Part shown: positions 50,747 through 59,175 of the stretch, in pieces
How the letters are laid out: the number at the start of each line of letters is the position of its first letter
How positions within the stretch are numbered: the first letter of the stretch is position 1
Assembly (NCBI RefSeq): GCF_006376685.1
Contig: NZ_VEWL01000002.1
Location: forward strand, 372,001 to 436,000
DNA: 64,000 bases
Direction: 5' to 3'
Source of the DNA: Ochrobactrum teleogrylli
Lineage (GTDB): Bacteria > Pseudomonadota > Alphaproteobacteria > Rhizobiales > Rhizobiaceae
Position numbers and translations under genes: made by a program
The notes under the pieces: generated by a model
What the model saw: only the letters and a program-made list of their open reading frames with translations
The model's database searches: none
Told to the model about the DNA's origin: nothing

Positions 50747-50958
50747 TGTGGCCTCTCGATCTGTGCCGATATAGCCAGCTGGCGCGCGGTGACAGTCCGC
50801 AGACGGGCTTCCAGTTCGACACGTTTATGGGAGTGCGGCCGCATCAGGTTGATACGGCGCTGGAGGGTTTCACGTTCTGCCTGGAGACGATTGATCTCGG
50901 CCTGTTCAGGCGCAATGAACAGCGGCAGGTTAACCAGCGATGCTGAATGCTGAACCAT
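50743..50958 (-). CDS. Small helical phage protein before mor
   Basis: A 71-residue protein, starting MVQHSASLVNLP at 50958, with one long helical hairpin (EQAEINRLQAERETLQRRI, KRVELEARLRTVTARQL). Function unknown. Its stop overlaps the mor start by 4 bp. The longer frame to 51420 is antisense to the secreted-protein gene and is rejected. Confidence 0.55.
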   Translation of the reverse strand: MVQHSASLVNLPLFIAPEQAEINRLQAERETLQRRINLMRPHSHKRVELEARLRTVTARQLAISAQIERPQ

Positions 50959-51027
50959 TATCAAGCCCTCACCATTGCCAAAGTGCGGGAGCCGCGCTTT
51001 ATTGGAGGAAATTTGCAGGGGGTGAAT

Positions 51028-51348
51028 ATGAAACTGGTACTGGCTGGATTGGCACTTTTGGCATGTGGCGCTGTCGCCCGTGCCGATGATCTTTCTACGA
51101 TGCAACTCGCAAGCGGGCTCGGCAGCGTGCTGGCGGCCGAAGAACCCTGCGGCCTTTCGTTCGATCAAGGTGCGATTGAGAAATTCATCAATGCCAAGGT
51201 GCCAGCTGACAATCTTAATTTTGCGGGCACGTTGAATATGATGGTGTCTGGAGCGAAGCTTGAACTGGACGGAATGTCTGCGTCGCAAAAGACTGCGAAC
51301 TGCACCCAGGTCAAACGGGTCGCAAAATCTTACGGGTTCACGAACTGA
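51028..51348 (+). CDS. Small secreted protein carried by the prophage (moron-like)
   Basis: A 106-residue protein with a clear signal peptide (MKLVLAGLALLACGAVARA, cleavage before DDL). The mature part of about 87 residues has two cysteines (EEPCGL and ANCTQ) that could form a disulfide. AGGGGG is upstream of the ATG. It is the only plus-strand gene apart from the repressor and sits between two early/middle genes on the other strand, so it likely has its own promoter and is expressed in the lysogen. Role unknown: envelope, superinfection exclusion or fitness. Confidence 0.72.
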   Translation: MKLVLAGLALLACGAVARADDLSTMQLASGLGSVLAAEEPCGLSFDQGAIEKFINAKVPADNLNFAGTLNMMVSGAKLELDGMSASQKTANCTQVKRVAKSYGFTN

Positions 51349-51416
51349 CCACGCCACAAAGCCAATAACCTGCTGGCTGGCTATCTCGACATTGGAAACG
51401 GCGCGGATCGTGAAAG

Positions 51417-52064
51417 TCATGCCTGCTTGGCCTTCCTGATCTCATTGCCAAGCTCGTTCATGACGGACTGCCAATCCTTCCCGGTCATGGTTTCCAGCCT
51501 GAAGGGCTCGTTCCAAAAAAAGCAAAGACTGCGCACGTAGGTTTCGAAGCCACCCGGTGCCGGTAATTTGCCAAGCTGCGATAAAATGCTCCATTGAGCG
51601 GCGGCAACCTTGGCGGCGTCCATGCGCCGCCAAGGTTCCATATCGCTTGTTTCCATCCAGACCGGGCCCACCTTTCGCTCGATCCACTTTTTCAGCCCTT
51701 CAATGGCAGAGCGGGCATCAGCAGCATGATGAACGAAACGAACATCATCGACGCCAGTTTGTCGCAGAACGAAAGCAATCAGTGCTTCGTCTGATCGGTT
51801 CTCAAAAACACCAAGGTTCCATCCAGCAATCCAAAGCGCCTGGAGCTTGGCGGCAAACTTGCCTTCAAGGCGCTTTCGACTAGCCTTTGAAGCTGGCTTG
51901 AAGCCTTGACGACGAAACTCATCAATCAGCTTCAGGCGTTGGCTTTCCGTCATCGCTGCTGAAGAGTGCTTGCCGGTCACGCGGATGCAGATGGCGCGAT
52001 AGGTGTCGTCATCCAGACCGAGCTGCTTTTTAGCAACGTGTATGGCGGCGGTGGATTTCATCAC
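51417..52064 (-). CDS. gemA: GemA-like regulator (Mu gp16, DUF1018)
   Basis: A 215-residue protein. The N-terminal domain (IHVAKKQLGLDDDTYRAICI, SSAAMTESQRLKLIDEFRRQGF) is diagnostic of Mu GemA. GemA affects host gene expression and DNA supercoiling in Mu. The C-terminal 100 residues are less conserved. Confidence 0.85.
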   Translation of the reverse strand: MMKSTAAIHVAKKQLGLDDDTYRAICIRVTGKHSSAAMTESQRLKLIDEFRRQGFKPASKASRKRLEGKFAAKLQALWIAGWNLGVFENRSDEALIAFVLRQTGVDDVRFVHHAADARSAIEGLKKWIERKVGPVWMETSDMEPWRRMDAAKVAAAQWSILSQLGKLPAPGGFETYVRSLCFFWNEPFRLETMTGKDWQSVMNELGNEIRKAKQA

Positions 52065-52282
52065 GCCAACCTTTCCATATCGGTGTGGAATGGAAACGGT
52101 GTGGGCAGCGGCTCATCGTCACCGATCGGTTCACCATCAGCATCGCAATAAGACGCACGATCCGAGCTGCAGCAATCCGCATGGATATAGCCGCCTTCGC
52201 TCCATTCATTGAGGACCATTTCACCAACGTTGATGGCCTGTTCACAGCCCAGGCATATGTACTGGCTGACAGCGGGCTTCAT
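52061..52282 (-). CDS. Small cysteine-rich protein, probably zinc-binding
   Basis: A 73-residue protein with CLGC near the N-terminus and HADCC about 25 residues later, an arrangement that suits one zinc ion. It overlaps both neighbours by 4 bp. Function unknown. Confidence 0.6.
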   Translation of the reverse strand: MKPAVSQYICLGCEQAINVGEMVLNEWSEGGYIHADCCSSDRASYCDADGEPIGDDEPLPTPFPFHTDMERLA

Positions 52283-52596
52283 TGTACTGTCTCCTGGTCA
52301 GGGGTGGGTGATACGCCAAGCATTTTGAGGCAAAGGGAGCTGTGCCCGTGTTCCCGAGCATGCTTCATGATTGCGAAAATCAAGCCGTCTACGTTTTCAC
52401 CACATTGTGCAGCAGTGCACATCAGGCGTGCGTGGTAACCACTATTCTCTGCGAGGAGGATGGTTGAAGCCGTAGCGCCTGGGTCATATTCGACGTTCGC
52501 AACAAATGACATGCCGCGCTGCTTACATTCTTCTGCAAGCTGATGCAGACGAGGCGCGATGATGTCATCATAAAATTTTTCGTTCTCAGTGGTCAT
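52279..52596 (-). CDS. Hypothetical early phage protein
   Basis: A 105-residue protein that starts MTTENEKFYDDIIAPRLHQL at 52596, overlapping the GcrA-like gene by 4 bp. It is alpha/beta by composition and has two cysteines (MCTAAQC). I do not recognise a family. A longer frame up to 52731 is antiparallel overlap and not supported. Confidence 0.55.
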   Translation of the reverse strand: MTTENEKFYDDIIAPRLHQLAEECKQRGMSFVANVEYDPGATASTILLAENSGYHARLMCTAAQCGENVDGLIFAIMKHAREHGHSSLCLKMLGVSPTPDQETVQ

Positions 52597-53132
52597 GCTG
52601 CACCTGCCTTCGACGCACGCACAAAGACTCGGCGATGATGATGCTCGCAGAAGCTGGAGCCGCTTTTCACCGGATGGGCGCAAAACAGATGCTGTTCGCC
52701 CTTCGCCGCGTTGTTGACGGCAAACCGACATTGACGCAGCGATATATCGGTCAATGGCAAGCCGAGCGGCTCAATTGGCGGATCGATGGCTGGCAATTCT
52801 TCGCAGACGAAAACTGGCTCCGGCGCGGCAACAGGTGCGACGATGACTGGCGCGGCTTGTACCTGCCGAGCTGGAGACCGACGCGCAGTAGTCTTCATGC
52901 GACCGGGTTTATAGGGTGATGACTCTTTCTTCGGCAGGCGTGCACCACCGACGCCACCACCAAGGCCGATCTCGCTCAGCATCTTGTCGCGGTGAATGAT
53001 GCCAATTACGGCATTACGGCTAACACCGAGGCGGGAACTGATCTGGCCAGCTGAAAGACCTTCGCGGAGTAGATTGGCAACGGAAAGCTTGCGCTCTTGT
53101 GTCCAGGTGGAAGGTTGCGGATGGTTGCTCAT
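52593..53132 (-). CDS. GcrA-family cell-cycle regulator homologue on the prophage
   Basis: A 179-residue protein. The N-terminal helix-turn-helix TWTQERKLSVANLLREGLSA, GQISSRLGVSRNAVIGIIHR is that of GcrA. The middle is a Pro/Ala linker. The C-terminal part SLRQCRFAVNN...FCAHPV...SFCEHHHRRVF matches the sigma-70-binding, Cys/His-bearing end of GcrA. Host GcrA binds GANTC-methylated promoters with sigma-70 and controls ctrA and division genes. The phage copy has both ends of the protein and roughly the normal length (Caulobacter GcrA has 173). It may retune host transcription or the phage's own. Confidence 0.85.
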   Translation of the reverse strand: MSNHPQPSTWTQERKLSVANLLREGLSAGQISSRLGVSRNAVIGIIHRDKMLSEIGLGGGVGGARLPKKESSPYKPGRMKTTARRSPARQVQAAPVIVAPVAAPEPVFVCEELPAIDPPIEPLGLPLTDISLRQCRFAVNNAAKGEQHLFCAHPVKSGSSFCEHHHRRVFVRASKAGAA

Positions 53133-53563
53133 GCTGCACCTGCATTCGCTTTTTGCCGGGCATGATCGGCTTTGGCCGCATTGATTACGGCGTCGAAACC
53201 CGCTTCGATAGTGTCAGCATAAACCCAAATAATACGACGCCGCCCAGGGCCACTTACAAACGTGCTGTCGTCAAGATAATCGCGAGGTTCCCAATCTCCG
53301 TAGAAAATGAAACCCTTTTCATTCCCAAATTGGAGCGCATCTAGAAACTGTTCGGGTGTGGGCCAATGCGGACCACTGCATAGTTTTCGCAATGCTGGAA
53401 GAGCATCAAATATTGGGTGAATTCTGTCTGTATAACCAAGATCATTCGTGAATTCTTCAAGCCAGTCCGGAACGTTTTCCGTTGCCAGTCCCTGCAACGG
53501 GTAGATCGCAACTACGTTTGCTTGGTTGTCGAATAGCTGACAGGTTTGTTTTGAAACGAACAT
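53129..53563 (-). CDS. Hypothetical early phage protein
   Basis: A 144-residue protein without a recognised domain. It is rich in aromatic residues (GFIFYGDWEPRDYLDD, RRRIIWVYADTIE). Start overlaps nothing; stop overlaps the GcrA-like gene by 4 bp. It is part of the early operon. Confidence 0.55.
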   Translation of the reverse strand: MFVSKQTCQLFDNQANVVAIYPLQGLATENVPDWLEEFTNDLGYTDRIHPIFDALPALRKLCSGPHWPTPEQFLDALQFGNEKGFIFYGDWEPRDYLDDSTFVSGPGRRRIIWVYADTIEAGFDAVINAAKADHARQKANAGAA

Positions 53564-53572
53564 GGTGTCACC

Positions 53573-54238
53573 TCAAGCCTTGGCGATGTCTACGGTGACA
53601 GCAGTCCACTCATCCTGAACGGAAGCGCGCTCGTAGAACCGGACGTATTGTTTCGAATATTGAACGTCGATGGCGTCCTCGATGGCGCGCATGGCGTCCT
53701 TCCAGCGCTGATCGGAAATATCGAGCTTGGTCAGCTTCTTGATTTCCTTCAGGTTGATTTTGCCTTCCTTTTCCGTATCGAACGCGCGGGTGATGATGGC
53801 GCGGATTTCAGCGCGCGCGCCGTCCGTCCATTCATTCAGGCACTCATCAATGAGGCTTTTCGCGACCTGCAATTCCGGGCCTGCGACCTCAAAATCGTTG
53901 ATACTGACTTTTACCATCATCAGCCCGTCGATGGTCTGATAGGTTCGGTTGCCCTTCACGCCGCCGGGCCGAGCGTTGTATTCCTGCTCAAGCACTTCAT
54001 CCAGGCCGTCGAGGTCAGACATACTGTGCTTGCGGAAACGGCTGATCTGCGTCGAAATTTCCTTCGCATAACCCATCACCTTGCGGACCGTCTCATCGCG
54101 GAGCTTGTCGGCGGGCTTCACCAGTTCGAGCGGTACCAGTGCGCCTTTGGCATTTGCCATGTATCGCTTGCCATTTACGAGGGTGATGCCCTGCTCTGGT
54201 TGTTCTTCCAAGATGCATGCTGCGAGTGCTTCAGACAT
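53573..54238 (-). CDS. DUF3164 early protein
   Basis: A 221-residue protein. LVNGKRYMANAKGALVPLELVKPADKLRDE at the start and NRTYQTIDGLMMVKVSIND in the middle are diagnostic of DUF3164, a regular early gene of Mu-like phages between B and gemA. Biochemical role unknown; the family is sometimes mislabelled as a sulfate transporter. Confidence 0.82.
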   Translation of the reverse strand: MSEALAACILEEQPEQGITLVNGKRYMANAKGALVPLELVKPADKLRDETVRKVMGYAKEISTQISRFRKHSMSDLDGLDEVLEQEYNARPGGVKGNRTYQTIDGLMMVKVSINDFEVAGPELQVAKSLIDECLNEWTDGARAEIRAIITRAFDTEKEGKINLKEIKKLTKLDISDQRWKDAMRAIEDAIDVQYSKQYVRFYERASVQDEWTAVTVDIAKA

Positions 54239-54251
54239 TGGCTATGTCCTT

Positions 54252-54551
54252 TCAGGGTTGGGTTTTAATGGGAGAACCGAACCGGTTGAGAAACACCACA
54301 TTGGTGCCGGGCCGGGTCGCTTCTTCGATTGTGATGGTGACGATGGGATGCCGCTGCATGACCCGATCGACCTGTCGCAGTCGCGCCACTTCGTGGCCGA
54401 GGATTTGCGCGGTATGGCCGAGGCACATGTAAAAGTCGGCAAGGTTGCGAATGTCGATCGGCAGAAACAATCTGCCCTTTTCCTCGAACTGGAGGACGTT
54501 GCGGCGGGCTTGAAAAAGGGTCTCGCTGACTTCGTAAGGATCGCGGTTCAT
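54252..54551 (-). CDS. Hypothetical early phage protein
   Basis: A 99-residue protein, mixed alpha/beta (RRNVLQFEEKGRLFLPIDI, NLADFYMCLGHTAQILGHEV). It overlaps the upstream gene by 4 bp. No family recognised. Confidence 0.55.
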   Translation of the reverse strand: MNRDPYEVSETLFQARRNVLQFEEKGRLFLPIDIRNLADFYMCLGHTAQILGHEVARLRQVDRVMQRHPIVTITIEEATRPGTNVVFLNRFGSPIKTQP

Positions 54552-54835
54552 CGACGCCCCCCGAAGTCTGGCCGAATGACCTTGCCGTCATGTGTCGCCA
54601 CCGGAGCGTTGAAAATCTTGGTCGCCTCGGTTTCCATGAAAGCGCGGCCCGCACGATCGGCTTCCAGAAGTCGAAACCCCGTCAGCTCCATTTCCATTGA
54701 TGTGGCGAGTTCGGAACAAAGTGAGAGCTTGGCATAAACATCGGCAAAGCGATGCGGTGGCATCGGCTGATCGATGTCGTACTGCCCCAACTCGTCGGCG
54801 ATGGATTTGAGGATGGTGGATAGCTCAATGCCCAT
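54548..54835 (-). CDS. Hypothetical early phage protein
   Basis: A 95-residue protein, helical at the N-terminus (LSTILKSIADELGQYDID, RFADVYAKLSLCSELATSME). Its ATG shares a base with the MuB-type stop codon. No family recognised. Confidence 0.55.
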   Translation of the reverse strand: MGIELSTILKSIADELGQYDIDQPMPPHRFADVYAKLSLCSELATSMEMELTGFRLLEADRAGRAFMETEATKIFNAPVATHDGKVIRPDFGGRR

Positions 54836-55863
54836 TACACCAAGTCCTCAACATCACGGTTTTCCCATGCGGCCTTGATGAACTGAAACGAAACTTCTTC
54901 GCCCGCGCCGAGTGCGACCATGCTTGCGAGTTTCATGGTCTTGTCGATCTGGCGAAGTGCGCCGCCCTTCATGCCGATGCCGAGCAGAAATTTGACACTC
55001 TCCGGTTCGGTTACGCCCCAGGCGCTGATGAATGCCTGCAAATCTTCCTTGATGGGCTTGCTATAGCGCAGGCGCTTACCGATACGGCTTTTCAGCTGAG
55101 CGTGTGATGGTCCATCGGCGCGCTTGGCAAAACGGCTATGGATTTCGTCATTGCCGACAAGCGCCACACCGCAATTGAAAACATCCACAAAATGGCGAAG
55201 CTGATTGATCGCCTCGTCCTGTAGGTTCTGCGCTTCATCTACAATCAACAGTGTCGGGGTACTGGAACGACCAAGCCGGTTGCCGATTGCGCGGGTGAGC
55301 TTGGCGGGATTGTGCTGAATGACATCCAGTTCCGCTGCCAGATCGACCAGCATGCCATTCACGGTTTTGGTGTGTGGCGACATCGTCACCATGTATGTGT
55401 GCGGACGTGTGGCCCGATAGTGGCGGCAAGTCATCGTCTTGCCCATGCCCGCGCCGATCGTAATCATGACAAGTTCTGGCTGAACCTGCGCCCACTTCAA
55501 CGCATCCATAATTTCATCAGAAGTGCGGGTCTTGAAAAAGGCCGGAGATGTTGGGAGCGCGCTCAATTCTGCGGCATCGTCCAGTGCATCAAGCCACTGT
55601 TGAACGGTCACGTTCTGGATGTCCAAACGACCGGGATACTTGCCTGAATACCAGAGTGAGAATGTGCTGTCCGCCATGCCCACGCGGCGGGCAACTTCCG
55701 CCTTCGGCCATTCATTTCGCGTCGCGATCTCGCGAACCCTATCAACAAGCGACCACCAGATATCGATATCCGTTTGCGAACGATTGCCCGATAGTTCCGG
55801 CTGGGTCGAAGGCCGGGACCACGCAATGTTCTTGTTGGATGTTGTGTTGTTGACGTCTTTCAT
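54835..55863 (-). CDS. MuB-like AAA+ target-selection ATPase
   Basis: A 342-residue protein. The N-terminal part has a helix-turn-helix (WPKAEVARRVGMADSTFSLW), then the ATPase with Walker A IGAGMGKT (about 140) and Walker B LLIVDEAQNL (about 208), and a helical C-terminal domain. MuB coats target DNA, delivers it to the transposase and gives target immunity. It lies 38 bp after the transposase gene. Confidence 0.9.
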   Translation of the reverse strand: MKDVNNTTSNKNIAWSRPSTQPELSGNRSQTDIDIWWSLVDRVREIATRNEWPKAEVARRVGMADSTFSLWYSGKYPGRLDIQNVTVQQWLDALDDAAELSALPTSPAFFKTRTSDEIMDALKWAQVQPELVMITIGAGMGKTMTCRHYRATRPHTYMVTMSPHTKTVNGMLVDLAAELDVIQHNPAKLTRAIGNRLGRSSTPTLLIVDEAQNLQDEAINQLRHFVDVFNCGVALVGNDEIHSRFAKRADGPSHAQLKSRIGKRLRYSKPIKEDLQAFISAWGVTEPESVKFLLGIGMKGGALRQIDKTMKLASMVALGAGEEVSFQFIKAAWENRDVEDLV

Positions 55864-55901
55864 TTAAGGTTCCTTGCATTGTTTGGGCCCTATCGGGCTG
55901 A

Positions 55902-57917
55902 TTATCGGGCGGGATCACTCCCGCCCTTTTTTTTGGAACCGTACTCACTACTTACCGGCTCATGCTTCCCTTGTGGGAACTGGATCACGGAAGGCTCCTC
56001 GCCAGCGAGCTTGCGCATCGCACGGGCAAAGCCGTCCTCGAATTTCTGTTGGCTGATGGCATCGACTGCCGTTTCTTCCTTCATCGCGAGGTTGCCGTGC
56101 GCGATGCGTGTAACTTTCGGGCGCACCATTTCCGGTGCCTTCGCTGTCTTCTCGCCCTGGTAAATCAACTCGCCCAACTGCTGAGCTGACAGCTTGCGCT
56201 TGGCGTCGGCAGCTGCCTGCAAGCTTTTCTGATAGTCGCGGCGGGCGCGGCTGTGTGTGCGAGCTGCATCAAGGTCGTTGAAGCCAGCATCGGCAATGCA
56301 AGGCGCATCGCAGATCAGGACATTCTTCATGTCGTAGACCTTGATTGACGTATGCAGATTGTCGGGATCGAAGCGGATCGTCACCTTTTGTCCGGCCCAC
56401 TGGTTGAGTTCCAAGCTCCAGTAACGGTTGCCCTGGAAGTGCACCTCGCCGCTGCCCTTCTTGGTACGCAATACTTCTGAAGCGAGCAGCCAAAGGGACT
56501 TCTGTGCGGCGGTAGGCCAGCGCACGATTGCCGTTTCCATGCTGGCAAGGAAAGTCTCATCAAAGCTGCGGCCTGCGCAGTTTACGGCGCGTCTCCCTGC
56601 CTGTGCGTTGTGGTCCGCGATCTGCGCGGCAACATGCATACGGAAATCTTCCAGCGGCACGGCGCGGGATGCGTAGTTTTCCGGTTTGGCGTCGGGCCGG
56701 TTGCCGGTGTAGGCGCCTGCGCAGAATGGGTGCTTGGCGATCATATCCGCCAGATCGCGGAAGGCACGTTCAATCGGCTTGGACTGACCGGAGTATGGTG
56801 TGGTCCAATGCATATTGACGCCGAGTGTCGTCAGCAGACCGCGCGGGTCTTCTTCCTTCACCTTGAAGCGAAAGCGTGTAACGCTGCCACCCGATATCCA
56901 TTTCGAAGCGAAGGCCCGCCCATTGTCGAGATAGATATCATCGGGAATGCCATAGGTTTCCACCATGTCACCAATGACGAGGCGAACGGCTTCCCACGTT
57001 TCAGCGTCAGACAATCGCCAAGCGACAATCTTGCCGGAATAGAGGTCCTGGATGACTAGCATGTACATGCGCACAGGCGTTTCCGACCATGGCACTTTGA
57101 CAAACACGTCGATCTTGTGGCCATCCATGTTCACCATCTGCATGGCATGCAAGTGCGTGCGGGTGCGGCGCTGCGCCGGATAGAGGGTCTTGGCTTTCTC
57201 CTTGCCTTCGCGGGCAAGTGTCTGCACGGCATCCGTCACTTCCGCATCGAGGCGACGGCGCAAGGCGCGCTCAGAAGGCACCGGCGACCAATTCCGCTTG
57301 GCCGCGACCTTTACCATCCGGCGATAACAAGCCGAGAAGCTCGGACGTTCTGGCCGCAGATAATCAGATGTCAGAAAGTCCCATGCTTCATCATGGCATT
57401 CCGATCGTTGTGCATTGCTGGCGAACGATGGTGCAAGCGCGGCGAGCCAATCCGATCGATCACATCCCTCGACAAGCGACCACCAACTATAGAGCGAACG
57501 GATACCAACGTTGAACCGACTGCGCGCCAGTTCCATGGCAACGTTCACTTTCAACCCGCTTAAGCTGATCAATTCGTCAGCAAAGCGCAGAGCTTCGAGG
57601 CGGCGTTCACAACGAGCTTTATGCTCCATTGAAAGCCCCTCATAACGTGCCCATAAAGCTGCCTTCTTGGCGGTATGAAGGTCGCGATCGTCATTCGCCG
57701 GTGCATCATGAACCACGATAAGGCGTGTCTGTGCGGATTTGGGCAGAAGCGAGATATGGTATTCCCATGTCGGCTTTGTCTTGCCGTTCTCGCGACGCGC
57801 CAATTCGGGGTTGGCCTGACGCTTGCGGCGAAACACCTTGTCCAACCCCTTTTCGGAAGTCGGCAAATCGGGCAGGCCGACCGTTGCGAGTTCCGCGATG
57901 GTGAACCACTCTTTCAT
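55902..57917 (-). CDS. MuA-like DDE transposase
   Basis: A 671-residue transposase (Mu A has 663). The N-terminal MuA-type winged helix is at 1-70, then end-binding helices. The catalytic triad is Asp265 (NMDGHKID), Asp331 (YLDNGRAFASKW) and Glu383 (KPIERAFRD). The beta-barrel (RFDPDNLHTSIKVYDMKN) and the Lys/Arg-rich C-terminal part follow. It cuts and joins the phage ends for integration and replicative transposition. It overlaps the gene upstream by 4 bp. Confidence 0.95.
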   Translation of the reverse strand: MKEWFTIAELATVGLPDLPTSEKGLDKVFRRKRQANPELARRENGKTKPTWEYHISLLPKSAQTRLIVVHDAPANDDRDLHTAKKAALWARYEGLSMEHKARCERRLEALRFADELISLSGLKVNVAMELARSRFNVGIRSLYSWWSLVEGCDRSDWLAALAPSFASNAQRSECHDEAWDFLTSDYLRPERPSFSACYRRMVKVAAKRNWSPVPSERALRRRLDAEVTDAVQTLAREGKEKAKTLYPAQRRTRTHLHAMQMVNMDGHKIDVFVKVPWSETPVRMYMLVIQDLYSGKIVAWRLSDAETWEAVRLVIGDMVETYGIPDDIYLDNGRAFASKWISGGSVTRFRFKVKEEDPRGLLTTLGVNMHWTTPYSGQSKPIERAFRDLADMIAKHPFCAGAYTGNRPDAKPENYASRAVPLEDFRMHVAAQIADHNAQAGRRAVNCAGRSFDETFLASMETAIVRWPTAAQKSLWLLASEVLRTKKGSGEVHFQGNRYWSLELNQWAGQKVTIRFDPDNLHTSIKVYDMKNVLICDAPCIADAGFNDLDAARTHSRARRDYQKSLQAAADAKRKLSAQQLGELIYQGEKTAKAPEMVRPKVTRIAHGNLAMKEETAVDAISQQKFEDGFARAMRKLAGEEPSVIQFPQGKHEPVSSEYGSKKKGGSDPAR

Positions 57918-58378
57918 GGCCGCCCCCGCGTCTTGAGATTGACGGGCTTCGACTGGAGCGATTTGAGCTTCGCCTTGATTTCCCGCTGATCTTGCTGAAG
58001 CTTGGCAATCTCTGCGAGGCGAGCTTCATCCCCTTCCAGTAGCGTCAAGCCATCTTCGGCAACAACAAAATCCCACAGCCAGACTGCGCCGGTTGCCCGG
58101 ACAAATGCCTTGAAGCGCACCAGACTGATATCGTGAGACGTGCGGCTCTCAGCGGTGTAGGCATCCAGTGCCGCTTTCGTCAGGTTGGGAATGCCGAGAT
58201 ATTGCGCCATACTGGCTGCAATGACGGCGCGCTCGTAAGGGCACTGTCGAATTGCCTCCGACATAGCCCGCCGTAGTTTGGAGCGAAAACGCGGCAGATC
58301 AATTTGCGATACAGGCGAGCGAACCGGAAACAGCGGCTCGCGGAACAAGTCAAATTGTTCAGACTGAAGCTTTGTCAT
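57914..58378 (-). CDS. Hypothetical early phage protein upstream of the transposase
   Basis: A 154-residue protein. EQFDLFREPLFPVRSPVSQI near the start, FRSKLRRAMSEAIRQCPYER in the middle, and a C-terminal coiled coil (ARLAEIAKLQQDQREIKAKL). It overlaps both neighbours by 4 bp. A family of this type is known beside MuA genes of alphaproteobacterial phages, without function. Confidence 0.6.
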   Translation of the reverse strand: MTKLQSEQFDLFREPLFPVRSPVSQIDLPRFRSKLRRAMSEAIRQCPYERAVIAASMAQYLGIPNLTKAALDAYTAESRTSHDISLVRFKAFVRATGAVWLWDFVVAEDGLTLLEGDEARLAEIAKLQQDQREIKAKLKSLQSKPVNLKTRGRP

Positions 58379-59175
58379 GCTGCATCCTCCTCGGGTGTAG
58401 CCAAGCCAATATGCTGCTGGAAGCGCGCTTTTGTTTCGGTGTTGGCGCGGCTCCAAAGGTCAACCATGTCGGAGAAAATCTTTTCCTGCTTGTTGACCGC
58501 AGATGGCGGCAGCGTATCGCCGATCAGAGAAAGGGCGCGCTTCAGATCGCCTTCCTCGCGAAAGGCGATAGCTGTCCGGCGTTGCATCGCTGGATCGAGC
58601 TTGGCGAGTTTCAAAAGCTCGGATTGATTATCTGCGATATCGGTGCCGCGAATGGCTGCCCGAAGATCGGGATGGATATTCTGCGCGATCAGATTGAGAC
58701 GCTTTATCGACGGGACTGAAACCCCCATCCGGTCAGCGACATGGGCTGAAAAACCACCCGAAATAATAGGGTCAAGTTGATCCTGTTTTGGTCGCCCACC
58801 CTTGATCTCGCCGTGCTTCTCCTCCCACAGCTCGCGGTATTTTTGGACAAAAATCGCCCGATCAATCACCGACAGTTCATTGCGGAAAAGATTTTCCGTG
58901 ACTTCCTGAAGGGCGGCTTCGGTCTTATCAGCCTCAACCACCAGAACATCAATTTCCTCGTCGCCGTTGATGACAACCGCGCGGAGGCGATGCGCACCAG
59001 CAATAAGGGTGTACTTCCCGCCCTTGGCATTCGGCGTGAAACGAACCGTGATGGGATTTAAAAGCCCATGCTCCGCGATGGATAAAGCAATCGCCTGGGC
59101 ATGGTCTTCTTCGACTTGGCGAAGCCGGTCGCCGACCACGATATCAACAATGGCTATACGCTTGAACTCGGCCAT
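58375..59175 (-). CDS. ParB/Spo0J-like nuclease-fold protein
   Basis: A 266-residue protein that starts MAEFKRIAIVDIVVGDRLRQ. The ParB N-domain has LIAGAHRLRAVV and the helix ENLFRNELSVIDRAIFVQKY, then a helix-turn-helix region near 150 (VADRMGVSVPSIKRL). Plasmid and phage ParB relatives bind DNA and may hydrolyse CTP or act as nucleases. No parA is present. A role in phage DNA handling or regulation is likely. Confidence 0.82.
   Translation of the reverse strand: MAEFKRIAIVDIVVGDRLRQVEEDHAQAIALSIAEHGLLNPITVRFTPNAKGGKYTLIAGAHRLRAVVINGDEEIDVLVVEADKTEAALQEVTENLFRNELSVIDRAIFVQKYRELWEEKHGEIKGGRPKQDQLDPIISGGFSAHVADRMGVSVPSIKRLNLIAQNIHPDLRAAIRGTDIADNQSELLKLAKLDPAMQRRTAIAFREEGDLKRALSLIGDTLPPSAVNKQEKIFSDMVDLWSRANTETKARFQQHIGLATPEEDAA

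Noticed and set aside
50959-51420. Long N-terminal extension of the 71-residue gene before mor
   Set aside because: The extension is antisense to the secreted-protein gene, has Arg/His-rich composition and no ribosome site.
55742-55948. 68-residue minus-strand frame between transposase and MuB-type genes
   Set aside because: It overlaps the start of the MuB-type gene in another frame, has no clear ribosome site and no recognisable motif.
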